64,000 nt of DNA from Musa acuminata AAA Group (Eukaryota > Streptophyta > Magnoliopsida > Zingiberales > Musaceae): the NCBI RefSeq assembly GCF_036884655.1, contig NC_088342.1, positions 29,766,001 to 29,830,000 of the forward strand, read 5' to 3'. How positions within the stretch are numbered: position 1 is the stretch's first letter; each line of letters opens with the position of its first letter. Positions 23,240-33,603 of this stretch are shown one piece after another. The position numbers and the translations under genes were made by a program. The notes beneath the pieces are model-generated. The model had not been told where the DNA came from and did no database searches. It was given only the letters and a program-made list of their open reading frames with translations.

Positions 23240-23947
23240 TGTTGGGTCCAGCCCATATGTGGGTTTGGACAATTGGGTCTATTGAGCCCCCAAATCAGTA
23301 ATTAAGAGAGAAAGGGCAAAATTGGGCAGCGAGCAGGGTGTGTGTGTGCGCACAGTGAGATTGTAGCGAGCAGCATGCGGCGTGCAGAGAAGAGGAGAGA
23401 GAAATAGAGAGAGAAAGTAAGGTTTCTGAGTTTTTCTGCTTGACGATCGATGGCCAAACGTTGTCAGTTTCGGCCCAAATTTTATGTGGAGAATCCTTGC
23501 AGCAAACTCTACAATCCTAACGGTGTTGATCTGTAGTTTACCCTCTCTAAGGTACTTTTCTGTGATATCCACTCTGTGAGACCTAGAATTCTCTTTTGAG
23601 GAGATCCATCCTACGTGATGAAGATATGCTATCCTTGAGCCAAGATCTATGATCTTGATGTTATTCTGATCCTCTAGTTATTCTAGAGAAAACCTACTGT
23701 AAACCTGTTATCATTATTATTGATAGTGGAAGTTTGAGGTGGACTACGGTCCCGTGGTTTTTCCCACATTGGGTTTTCCACGTTAAAAAGATTTGGTCTC
23801 ACTATTGATTGATTTATTGCTCTATTGTTTATGCTGTGCTAATTGATATTAGTATTTTGATATCAAGTTGGTATTTTGAAGAGGAACCTATTTTGATACA
23901 CAAAGAGGGAAAAGAATTATTCCGCATTAACAGGTTTCTTCCCAACA
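23240..23947 (+). repeat. K 5' LTR
   Basis: TGTTGGG...CCCAACA, followed by AG and the primer-binding site. Confidence 0.95.
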
Positions 23948-23949
23948 AG

Positions 23950-23962
23950 TGGTATCAGAGCA
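23950..23962 (+). other. Primer-binding site, K
   Basis: TGGTATCAGAGCA two bases after the LTR end, matching initiator methionine tRNA. Confidence 0.93.
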
Positions 23963-23990
23963 TCAGGTTGTTTGGTGCTAGTTTTCTTGT

Positions 23991-26900
23991 ATGATTGAAA
24001 TGGAGCAGTCAGATGGTATGATTAAATTGAACTTATCAAATTATTCCACTTGGAGGCGTCTGATGGAAGATTTGCTCTATTGCAAAGATTTGTATAAGCC
24101 TATCAAGGTTAAAGATAAACCTTCTATTATGGACGATGAAGAATGGGAAGTTCAACATAGAAAAGCTATTGCCTATATTAGAAGATGGATGGATATAAAC
24201 TTGCATGAGCATATTTCAGATGAAATCAGAGCTGATGTTGTTTGGCAAAGGTTAGAAAATCTCTTTGTGAAAAAGACAGTGGGAAATAGAATTTCTCTCC
24301 TCAGAAGGCTTGTAAATTTGAAGTATAAAGATGGTGGTAATATTGTTGAGCACATAAGCCTATTTCAGAGTCTTGCAAACAAGTTGGTTGCTATGAAAAT
24401 GAATATAGATGATGAGATGCAGGGATTGTTACTTCTCAGCTCTTTACCAGAAAGTTGGGAAACGTATGTAGTGACTATTTGTAACTCCACGCCAGAGGGG
24501 ACTCTAACCATAGATATGGTTAAAGACAGTTTGCTAAATGAAGATGCAAGAAAGAAAGAACAGGGTGAATCTTCTTCTGGTGCATTTGTTACTGAAAAAC
24601 AAGAAAGACGTGGAAGAAGTCATAGCAGAAATCCACATGGTTATAGAGGAAGATTCAAGTCTAGAAGAGATATCAAATGTTTTCACTGTAATAGGCCAGG
24701 TCACATGAAGAAAGAGTGTAGGTTTTGGAAGCGAGAACAGAATGAAATGAAAAAAAATGAGAAAGAGACCAATACAATTGCTGCTGAAGGTAATATCACT
24801 ATTGTTTGTGTTGAAGGTTGTGTTAGCCTTGTAGCTCAAGACAGTAATTGGGTAATTGACTCTGGTGCTTCATTTCATGTTACTTCTCATGGAGATTTCT
24901 TTAGATCTTACACTGGTGGTGATTTTGGTAATGTCAGAATGGGAAACAATGGTACATCTAAGATTGTGGGTATTGGAGATATTTGCTTGGAGACCAGTAT
25001 TGGGAGCAAATTAATACTCAAAGATGTAAGGCATGTTCCAGATATTCGTCTTAACTTGATATCTACAGGTAGACTTGATGATGAGGGCTTTGCACATTAT
25101 TTTGGTGAAAGTAAATGGAAACTCACTAAAGGTTCTCTAATTGTGGCAAAAGGAAAGAAGATTAACTCTTTTTATGTCATGGAAGCTAAGCTACACAAAG
25201 GAGAGATTAATGTAATTCGAAAAGGTGAAAGTACAGATCTTTGGCATAAGAGGCTTGGACATATCAGCGAGAAGGGACTTCAAACTCTTGCTAGAAAGCA
25301 GTTCTTACCAGAGTTGCAAGGTACATCTCTTAAATCTTGTGATCATTGCTTAGCTGGAAAAACACATAGAGTTGCATTTCAGACATATCCATCATCTAGA
25401 AGATCTGATGTTATTGATTTAGTTCATACTGATGTTTGTACTATGCAAACTAGAACTCTTGGAGGTGCTCTTTATTTTGTTACTTTTATTGATGACCATT
25501 CTAGAAAAGTTTGGGCTTTTGCTTTGAAATCTAAAGACTAGGTACTCGATGCTTTCAAGGAGTTTCATGTCAATGTTGAAAGAGAAACTGGCAGAAAGCT
25601 AAAGTGTGTTCGATCAGATAATGGTGGCGAGTACATGGGTCCTTTTGAGAATTATTGCAGGTTCCATGGTATCAGGCTTGAGAAAACAGTTCCTAAAACT
25701 CCTGAGCAGAACGGTGTGGCAGAAAGGATGAACAGAACCATTGAAGAAAGGATTAGGTGTATGCTTTCCCATGCCAAGTTACCAAAGTCATTTTGGGGGG
25801 AGGCTATGAGAACTACAGTTGACTTGATAAATCTTTCTCCATCAGTTCCTCTGCAAGGTGATGTTCCAGAGAGAGTATGGAGAGGAAAAGATATATCTTA
25901 TAATCATTTGAGAGTCTTTGGATGTAAAGCATTTGTTCACATTCCCAAAGATGAGAGGTCCAAGCTTGATAATAAGGCAAAAGCATGTATCTTCTTGGGA
26001 TATGGTCATGAAGAGTTTGGGTACAGATTATGGGATCCAGTGAACAAGAAGATTATTAGAAGCAGAGATGTTGTGTTTCTTGAAGACCAATTGTTTGATG
26101 ATGGTGATAATGTTGAGAAGCCAGAAACCTCTGTTTATATTCCTTGGAGTTTGGGTCCAATTCCTTCACCTGTAGTTCATGATGATCATGGGGGAGATGA
26201 ACAAGAAGATTGTGGTGAGAATACTAGTGATGATACACCTACAGTTGATGATGCTGAACCAACTGAACAGGCACCTCCACCATTAGTTGAGATTCCATTG
26301 AGAAGATCCACTAGAGAGCGACAACCCTCTACCAGATATCCTCCACATGAGTATGTTATGCTTACTAACGGGGGAGAGCCAGAAACTTACCAAAAAACTA
26401 TTCTACATGAGAATAAGAGTGAGTGGGTTAAAGCCATGCAAGAAGAGATGAGATCCTTACTTGAGAACCACACCTATGACTTGGTAAAGTTGCCGAAAGA
26501 GAAGAAAGCTCTCGAGAATAAGTGGGTTTATAAATTGAAGACTGAAAACAATAGCTTACAACAAAGATACAAGGCACGACTAGTTGTGAAAGGATTCAGT
26601 CAGAAGAAAGGTATTGACTTTGAAGAAATATTTTCTCCGGTTGTGAAAATGTCCTCTATCCGAGTTGTTCTTGGTTTGGCTGCCCGCTTGAATTTAGAAG
26701 TTGAGCAACTTGATGTAAAAACAACATTTCTTCATGGTGACTTAGAAGAAGAAATTTACATGGAGCAACTAGAAGGTTTCAAAGTCAAGGGAAAAGAAAA
26801 TCTGGTATGTAAGCTTAGGAAAAGCTTATATGGACTCAAACAGGCACCTAGACAGTGGTACAAGAAGTTTGATTCCTTTATGATGAGCCAAGGGTATGAT

Positions 26901-27941
26901 AGAACCACATCTGATCATTGTGTGTTTATGAAGAAATTTTCAGATGATGATTTTATTATTTTACTGCTATATGTTGATGATATGTTGATTGTTGGCCATG
27001 ATGTTGGAAAAATTGAAAAGCTTAAAAGAGAGCTAAGTAAGTCTTTTGCCATGAAAGACTTAGGATCGGTGAGACAAATACTTGGCATGAAGATTCTTCG
27101 TGATAGGAAGAAAAGGAAGATTTGGCTATCTCAGGAGACTTACATTGAAAAGGTTCTTGAAAGATTCAACATGAGTAAAGCCAAAGCAGTTTGTTCTCCA
27201 CTTGCAGGTCATTTCAAGCTGAGTTCAAAACAATGTCCTACAAGTGAGAAAGAAAAAGAAAAAATATCCAGAGTGCCTTACTCATCTGCAGTAGGCAATT
27301 TGATGTATGCTATGGTTTATACTAGGCTAGATATAGCTCATGCAGTTGGAGTTGTTAGCCGATTTCTCTCAAATCCTGGAAAGGAACATTGGACAGCAAT
27401 GAAATGGATATTAAGATATCTAAGAGGTACTTCCAGGTTGTGTTTATGTTTTGGTGATGATGAACCTGTGTTAGAAGGGTACACAGATGCAGACATGGCA
27501 GGTGATACTGATTCCAGGAAGTCCACTTCGGGATTCTTGATGACATTTGCAGGAGGAGCAGTCTCTTGGCAGTCTAAGTTACAGAAGTGTGTTGCTCTAT
27601 CAACCACAGAAGCAGAATACATAGCAGTTACTGAAGCCTGCAAGGAAGCTTTATGGATGAAAAAGTTTCTACAGGAATTGGGCTTGAAACAGGAAGGATA
27701 TACTGTTTACTGTGACAGTCAGAGCGCTATTCACCTCTCTAAGAATTCAACATACCATTCTAGATCCAAGCATATTGATGTGAGATATCACTGGATTCGT
27801 GATGTGCTTGAGATGAAAGAATTACAGTTGGAAAAGGTGCATACCAATGATAATGGTTCAGATATGTTGACAAAGTCTTTGCCTAAGGAGAAGCTTGAAG
27901 CATGTAGGCGAAGAGCGGGCTTGGTACAGCCCATCATATGA
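23991..27941 (+). pseudogene. K Copia gag-pol polyprotein with one stop
   Basis: A frame of 1317 codons starting MIEMEQSDG, typical full length for a compact Copia polyprotein. Gag first (SNYSTWRR, residues about 15-200), then zinc knuckle CFHCNRPGHMKKEC with all ligands (near 24678), protease DSGASFH (near 24858), pre-integrase WHKRLGH with CDHC, integrase (FIDDHSRK, RSDNGGEY, NGVAERMNR), reverse transcriptase with YVDD at 26970-26981, and RNase H with TTEAEYIA near 27604. The only break I see is TAG at 25539-25541, inside integrase, where the family normally has a coding codon. The frame is open on both sides without shift. Two odd residues are TT in the VKTTFLHG motif and L in YTRLDIAHA. 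Confidence 0.95.
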
Positions 27942-27944
27942 GCT

Positions 27945-27957
27945 GGAGGGGGAGAAT
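27945..27957 (+). other. Polypurine tract, K
   Basis: GGAGGGGGAGAAT directly before the 3' LTR and four bases after the polyprotein stop codon. Confidence 0.9.
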
Positions 27958-28664
27958 TGTTGGGTCCAGCCCATATGTGGGTTTGGACAATTGGGTCTAT
28001 TGAGCCCAAATCAGTAATTAAGAGAGAAAGGGCAAAATTGGGCAGCGAGCAGGGTGTGTGTGTGCGCACAGTGAGATTGCAGCGAGCAGCATGCGGCGTG
28101 CAGAGAAGAGGAGAGAGAAATAGAGAGAGAAAGTAAGGTTTCTGAGTTTTTCTACTTGACGATCGGTGGCCAAACGTTGTCAGTTTCGGCCCAAATTTTA
28201 TGTGGAGAATCCTTGCAGCAAACTCTACAATCCTAACGGTGTTGATCTACAGTTTACCCTCTCTAAGGTATTTTCCTGCGATATCCACTCTGTGAGACCT
28301 AGAATTCTCTTTTGAGGAGATCCATCCTATGTGATGAAGATATGCTATCCTTGAGCCAAGATCTATGATCTTGATGTTATTATGATCCTCTAGTTATTCT
28401 AGAGAAGACCTACTGTAAACCTGTTATCATTATTATTGATAGTGGAAATTTGAGGTGGACTACGGTCCCGTGGTTTTTCCCACATTGGGTTTTTCACGTT
28501 AAAAAGATTTGGTCTCACTGTGTGATTGATTTATTGCTCTATTGTTTATGCTGTGCTAATTGATATTAGTATTTTGATATCAAGTTGGTATTTTGATGAG
28601 GAACCTATTTTGATACACAAAGAGGGAAAAGAATTATTCCGCATTAACAGGTTTCTTCCCAACA
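27958..28664 (+). repeat. K 3' LTR
   Basis: Matches 23240-23947 at about 98%. It runs straight into the GARS exon at 28665. Confidence 0.95.
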
Positions 28665-29173
28665 CACTTTGGGTCTCCAAAACGCACATTGTACTCAATA
28701 AGCTTGGGCAAACCACTTTTCTTCTCAATCATAATCCCAGCATACAGCACACCAACAAATTTGCAACCTTCTGCTGCCATTCCCTCCACTGTAGGATGAA
28801 TTATTGATTCCATCACCAAAGACTGTAGCTCACTTGTTAAGACTGGAGCAGGGGAATATGCACCCATTCCACCCGTATTTGGACCAGTATCACCATCACC
28901 AACTCTTTTGTGATTTTGGGCTGACTCAAGAGGTAAGGCAGTTTCACCATCCACCAGAGCAAAGAAAGAAGCTTCTTCGCCCTCGAGGAATTCCTCAATA
29001 ATAATTCGTGAACCAGCAGAACCAAAAGTATTGGCCACCAACATAGAGTCTATTGCATCAAATGCCTCTTGTATGTTCATTGCCACAATAACTCCCTTCC
29101 CAGCAGCCAATCCATCAGCGTTAACAACAATGGGTGTTCCTTGCTCTTTAACATACTCTTTAGCTTCTGACTT

Positions 29174-29800
29174 CTATAGTCGATCTTACAACTTACATTT
29201 TTCTTCGTCTTTTGACTTTTATTTGTTTTAGCAATCTAGCTTGTACAATTCAAGAAGATGCAAAAACATGGTAACTTGCTCATCTCAAGAGAGAAGCAAA
29301 GATTGCTAACTTGTATATTTCAAAAGTTGCTTTCTTGAACATCTCAAATATTACTAGCTTATATTTTTTAAAATGATGTAAAAATTTGCTAGTTTGCATG
29401 ATATAAAACTTGCTATCTTGAACATCACCAAGACTTGCTAGCTTGCAATCTCAAGATAAGCAATAGTGCTATCTTGCCTATCTCAAGAAGCAAAACATAC
29501 TAAACTTGCACATATAACAAAATTTAAAAACTTACAAAACTCAATTTTTGCTAGCTTGCATGATGATAAAACTAAAGATAATGTTTATTATGCAATGATT
29601 TGAACTGTAATATCTCAAACACTTGATAATTGAACTTCTCCTTTTTGTTGATGACAAAGGGGGAGAAGTATGATGTTATGCATGATTTTATCATGATATA
29701 TTGCTTGGATTTTTGAATCTAAGAGTTCTATCAATATGACATATTGATAGGGGGAGTTAAGGTTAACTCTATCATCAATTGATTATCATCATCAAAATAT
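29174..29800 (+). mobile_element. F-family internal 3' region, plus orientation
   Basis: AT-rich sequence with repeated CTAGCTTGCA words, then GATGACAAAGGGGGAGAAG and a GGGGGAGTTAAGGTTAACTC segment. It is the reverse complement of 30734-31150 and of the 3' internal part of element F. It abuts the truncated end of the GARS exon. Confidence 0.7.
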
Positions 29801-30733
29801 CTTATCCCCGATTTTCGGGGTGTTGGGTGGTACCACCGCCTATAGCACTGACATTGGGTAGTACCACCGCCTGATATAGTCTCGGAGATTGTACCACGAT
29901 TGTGCCACCTATTGGGTCATTGTTTGGGCCATTCATTGGGTCCAACATAGTCCATACATGGGCCCAATTGGCCCCTAATTGGGTTGGCCCAATTCCAATC
30001 CCAATTATGTGCTTACTACGAAATCTAAGACATTTACTAAGCTAAACAAGTCCACAAGTCTAGGTTTCTTTCGGCGATCTTCCGGCGAACTTCCAACGAT
30101 CTCTCGGCAATGTTCCAGCGGGCTCCCAGCAAGCTCCTGGACTTCATGACGATCTTCTTTGAGAGTTCTGATGAACTTCTTTCGTAAGCTCTTGGACGTC
30201 TAGATTAATTTTGGTTGAACTTCTGACGAATGTCCAGACTTTCGACGAACTCTCGAACTCCCAATGAAATCGTGTTCTTGACTCCGAGACTTCAGTTTGC
30301 TTTATGCCTTGCTATCGTTGTTAATCCGACATATATAAAAATATACTTCGATCGAGATAATTAATACTAAGCTAATTAGATATTGTCCGACATATCATTG
30401 GTTCATTGATGCCTTGTCCGATTGTTTGGTGCATCGTCATCTCTTGTGGCCTATTGCCCAATCAGCCAGTTGACCTCCACAACTCTGATTTCCTCAGTGC
30501 AATATCCATTCTTCTTAGCTCGATGCTCGAACTCATGGCCCAAAGCCTTATGCCGATACGTTGAGCGATTCTTCGATGCGACGTCCAATCTTCTGACATG
30601 TTTTTCTCCGGCCTAACATGATTATTCATATTTTAATTGTCTCTCCTTGATCGAAGCTTCCCGCGTCACTCAAAACACAAATCAAATCATAAATACTATC
30701 AACTGGTTTCATCATCAAAATATGAGATTCAAC
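29801..30733 (-). repeat. F-family LTR fragment
   Basis: Contains GGTACCACCGCC words, a GGGCCCAATTGGCCCC part, the run of CTTCCGGCGAACTTCC-like units and the end GAGATTCAACA followed by a polypurine complement. It lacks the outer LTR start with its G run. Orientation as in C, E and F (element sense is the minus strand). Confidence 0.75.
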
Positions 30734-31186
30734 AATCTTTCCCTTTTTGATGATGACAACCAATTGATGACGGAGTTAACCTTAACTCCCCCATTCAATA
30801 TGTCATATTGATAGAACTCTTGGATTAAAAAATCTAAGCAATATGTTATCATAAACTTATGCATAACATCATCATACTAATCCCTTTTTGTCATCAACAA
30901 AAAGGAGAAGTTCAACTATCAAGTGTTTAGACATAACTTCAACTCATTGCATAATAAACATAATATCAAGTTTTATCATCATACAAGCTAGCAAATTTAG
31001 CAAGTGTCACATCATGTAAGCTATCAAGTTTTAGATATGCAAGGTAGCTTTCTTAATAAAGTGTGCAAGCTAGCGATTCTTGCTTCCTTTTGCAATGTGC
31101 AAGTTGCAAGTTTTGCTTCTTGAGATAGGCAAGATAGCACTTCTTGACATAGTCCTAAGCAAGTTTTTAACTTGCAATATCGAGTT
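30734..31186 (-). mobile_element. F-family internal 3' region, minus orientation
   Basis: Starts with the complement of a polypurine tract (TTTCCCTTTTTGATGATGAC) and continues with TGCAAGCTAGCA-rich AT sequence. It forms a large inverted repeat with 29174-29800 across the LTR fragment. Confidence 0.7.
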
Positions 31187-31587
31187 TCCTTCCGGCGAGC
31201 TTTCCGACGAACTTCCGGCGGACTTCCGATACACCCTCGGATTTCTTCTAGCAGACTCCCAACAGGCTCCCAGTCTTGTGGCAAGTTCAACGAGTCTTTG
31301 GCAAATAGCCGAACCTTCTCGGTGATCTCCACAAACCTCCGATGATTTCTCCAGCGGACTTCCGAAAACTTCGGCAAGTCCCTGATTCCTTCTCGTTTGG
31401 TTCCGGCAGTACTTCCGACGAATCTTCGGACTTTCGGTGGACTCTCAAACACCCATTGAACTTAACTTCGGTGGACTTGCTTTATGTCTTCAAGCTATTG
31501 TAGTTAATCCTGCACACTTAACTCAATAATATGGATTAGATCAATTAACCCATCAATTGATTTCATCGTCAAAATCCGAGATTCAAC
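31187..31587 (-). repeat. Second F-family LTR fragment
   Basis: Only the CTTCCGGCGAGC-rich part and the terminal GATTCAACA of the LTR are present. Internal sequence of the same family follows to about 31989. Confidence 0.65.
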
Positions 31588-31989
31588 ATCATCAACAAAA
31601 ACGATAAGTGCAACTAGTAATTTTTGAAACATGCAAGTCCTACTTCATTATAAAACATGCAAGATTAGCAAGTTTTAGAGATATGCAAGATATCATTTTT
31701 GTCTCTTGTTGAAGTGTGCAAGCTAGCAATTCTTGCTTCCTTTTACAATGTGCAAGTTGCAAGCTTTGCGACTTAAGATAGGCAAGATAGCACTTTTGCT
31801 TCTCTTGAGATTGCAAGCTAGCAATTCTTGGTGATGTTAAAGATAACAAGTTCTTTCTTCTCTTTTGAGAAGTGCAAGCTACCAATTTTGCTTCCTAGCT
31901 AGCTTTTCTCCTTGCAATTTGTAAGCTGGCAAATTTAACAATTATTACATTATATTAGAACACGCAAGCTAGCAAATATTACACATATG
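31588..31989. mobile_element. F-family internal AT-rich sequence
   Basis: TGCAAGCTAGCA-type words typical of the 3' internal part of element F. No coding region recognised. Confidence 0.6.
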
Positions 31990-32165
31990 TATTAGGAACG
32001 AGTCGGCACTAAGAGGGGGGGGGGTGAATTAGTGCAGCGGTAAAATTGTCGATTTTGTAAAGACTCTTCGTACGATTAAAAATCGATCCAGGAAATATGC
32101 TTGACCTGAAAACGTGTTCGTAAATGTATTGAAAGCAATAAGTAAGTAAAGTGGTTTGTAGTTAA
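31990..32165 (-). repeat. LTR start of element H, cut by A2
   Basis: TATTAGGA...GGCACTAAGAG then ten Gs and TGAATTAGTGCAGCGG, the outer end of the C/E/F LTR type. It stops where A2 begins, so A2 inserted into this LTR; the remainder should lie beyond the window. Confidence 0.7.
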
Positions 32166-33158
32166 TAATAGTCATAGGTGCCCAGCAAGCCAATCACGTG
32201 AGTGACAGCACGTGTGACATGACACAGAATCTTTTTGCTTATTATATTTTGGGATTTATCATTTTATATTGATTATTGCATATATACATATATATATTGT
32301 GATGTCCTTGGATCTGTGCAATGAGAATCGGATCGTGATGAGATCACGATAATGAGACCGATTCGCCTTTAAATACAGATCCTAAATAATCTCGTTCATA
32401 GGTTACTCGAGAGAGACATCGAGATAACCGGATAGACTTATGTGCTGTATACCCGTCCATATGATGGATGCAGTTGGTCTCATAGCTACTCATGTGGGGA
32501 CACTAGGGATATAATACAAGTGTTCATTGGAGAATGAGTTCACTGATTGATCCGCTTATGAAATGTTGGATGGTTGATGATGCCTTATTGTCAGACAGCG
32601 ATTTCGTAGTCCCAATGGTGTATCTAGTCCTTAGACTTGAGACACCAAGGATGTCTTATATAAGTGCTCCATTCTTTGATACCGGACTTATAGGTTTGTA
32701 TGTCCCAAATCTAGTACAACCGGTCATTAGGAGTGGCAATCGACCTTACGAGGATCATCCACTCTCGTGTCATGAGAGGAATATCTCATGTGTTCTTGCT
32801 CAGATAAATCCTGGCCAGGGCCATTTGGATTGAGAGAGAAAGAGTTCTTTGGGAGAATCCGATTAGAGCGAGACTTGAGTAGAAAACGTATAGGTCTAAC
32901 AGCACCATACTTGGTATACGATCTTTAGGATATTAAATGGAAGAGGGACTATAGGTACATGATAACTAAGGATAGACAGGTCCAATGGATTGGATTCCCC
33001 TGTATCGTTTGGGGACTACGGCGTAGTGGCCGAGTACGTCCGTAGCTGATGAGTCGAGTGAATTATTATAGAGATAATAATTCACTAAGCCAGAAGGAGT
33101 TTTGACAGGTATGATTCACGACCAACTCGATATTGGGCCTAGAGGGTCACATACATAT

Positions 33159-33603
33159 TGTCACAGATAAACTTCTAAACAGGATCTTTGATGTGATGCT
33201 TATGTATGTCCGTGTCTTTTGGTATATTCATGTTTTGTATAGTATGTAGAGGGACGACTGAAAGCTTAATAGTTCTATTTTAGTTAGGTTGGTGGCCATT
33301 TTAGGCTTGTAAATAAAGGTTGTGTCATGTGGACACGTGTGAGAGATTTTTTATCTATAGTGGACCATTTTACCCTTTGTTGTGCAACTGTTCAGAGCTT
33401 GTAAAGTCTGTTTGTAATTTGCATTGTCTATGAAGTGTTTTCGGAGATGTTTGCTTGTGGATCTCGAGTGAGGCGTTCTCTCTAACCCATTCTCTCTTTT
33501 GTTGGTCCTAAGGGACAATGGGAGGCTTCGGGGAGGCTGACCTTTGTGGATGGACATGCAAGGGTGCCGCACGACTTAGGCAAAACCAACTAAGTTCGTG
33601 ACA
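33159..33603 (+). repeat. B 5' LTR
   Basis: 445 bp; ends GTGACA before GA and the primer-binding site. Confidence 0.92.

Larger units (their letters stand above)
23240..28664 (+). mobile_element. Ty1/Copia retrotransposon K in GARS exon
   Basis: A 5425-bp element with LTRs 23240-23947 (708 bp) and 27958-28664 (707 bp), both TGTTGGG...CCCAACA. The flanking 5 bp are cactc (left) and cactt (right), a target duplication with one change. I count about 14 substitutions and 2 indels between LTRs, about 2%. Internal region is compact: primer site, one polyprotein frame, polypurine tract. It lies in the opposite orientation to GARS. It interrupts the codons just after GDPK. Confidence 0.97.
20785..29173 (-). 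pseudogene. Phosphoribosylamine-glycine ligase (GARS/PurD) gene fragment
   Basis: The enzyme joins phosphoribosylamine to glycine using ATP, the second step of purine synthesis (plastid in plants). On the minus strand, exon part 29173-28665 then 23239-23231 encodes the ATP-grasp core ([58 protein letters not shown]). The last exon 21198-20785 encodes VLMMRLESDLAQ to the stop. The intron (23230-21199, donor CAG/GTTCGT, acceptor ATAG/GTT) shows this is a genomic, not processed, copy. Faults: everything N-terminal of about [12 protein letters not shown] is missing; the expected lysine in [10 protein letters not shown] is asparagine (codon 29122-29120); the usual GDPE is GDPK; and Copia K sits in the exon nine bases before its splice donor. 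The remaining frame is otherwise open, so loss is fairly recent. Confidence 0.93.

Noticed and set aside
28546..29231. Plus-strand frames opposite the GARS exon
   Set aside because: Shadows of the minus-strand GARS exon and K LTR.
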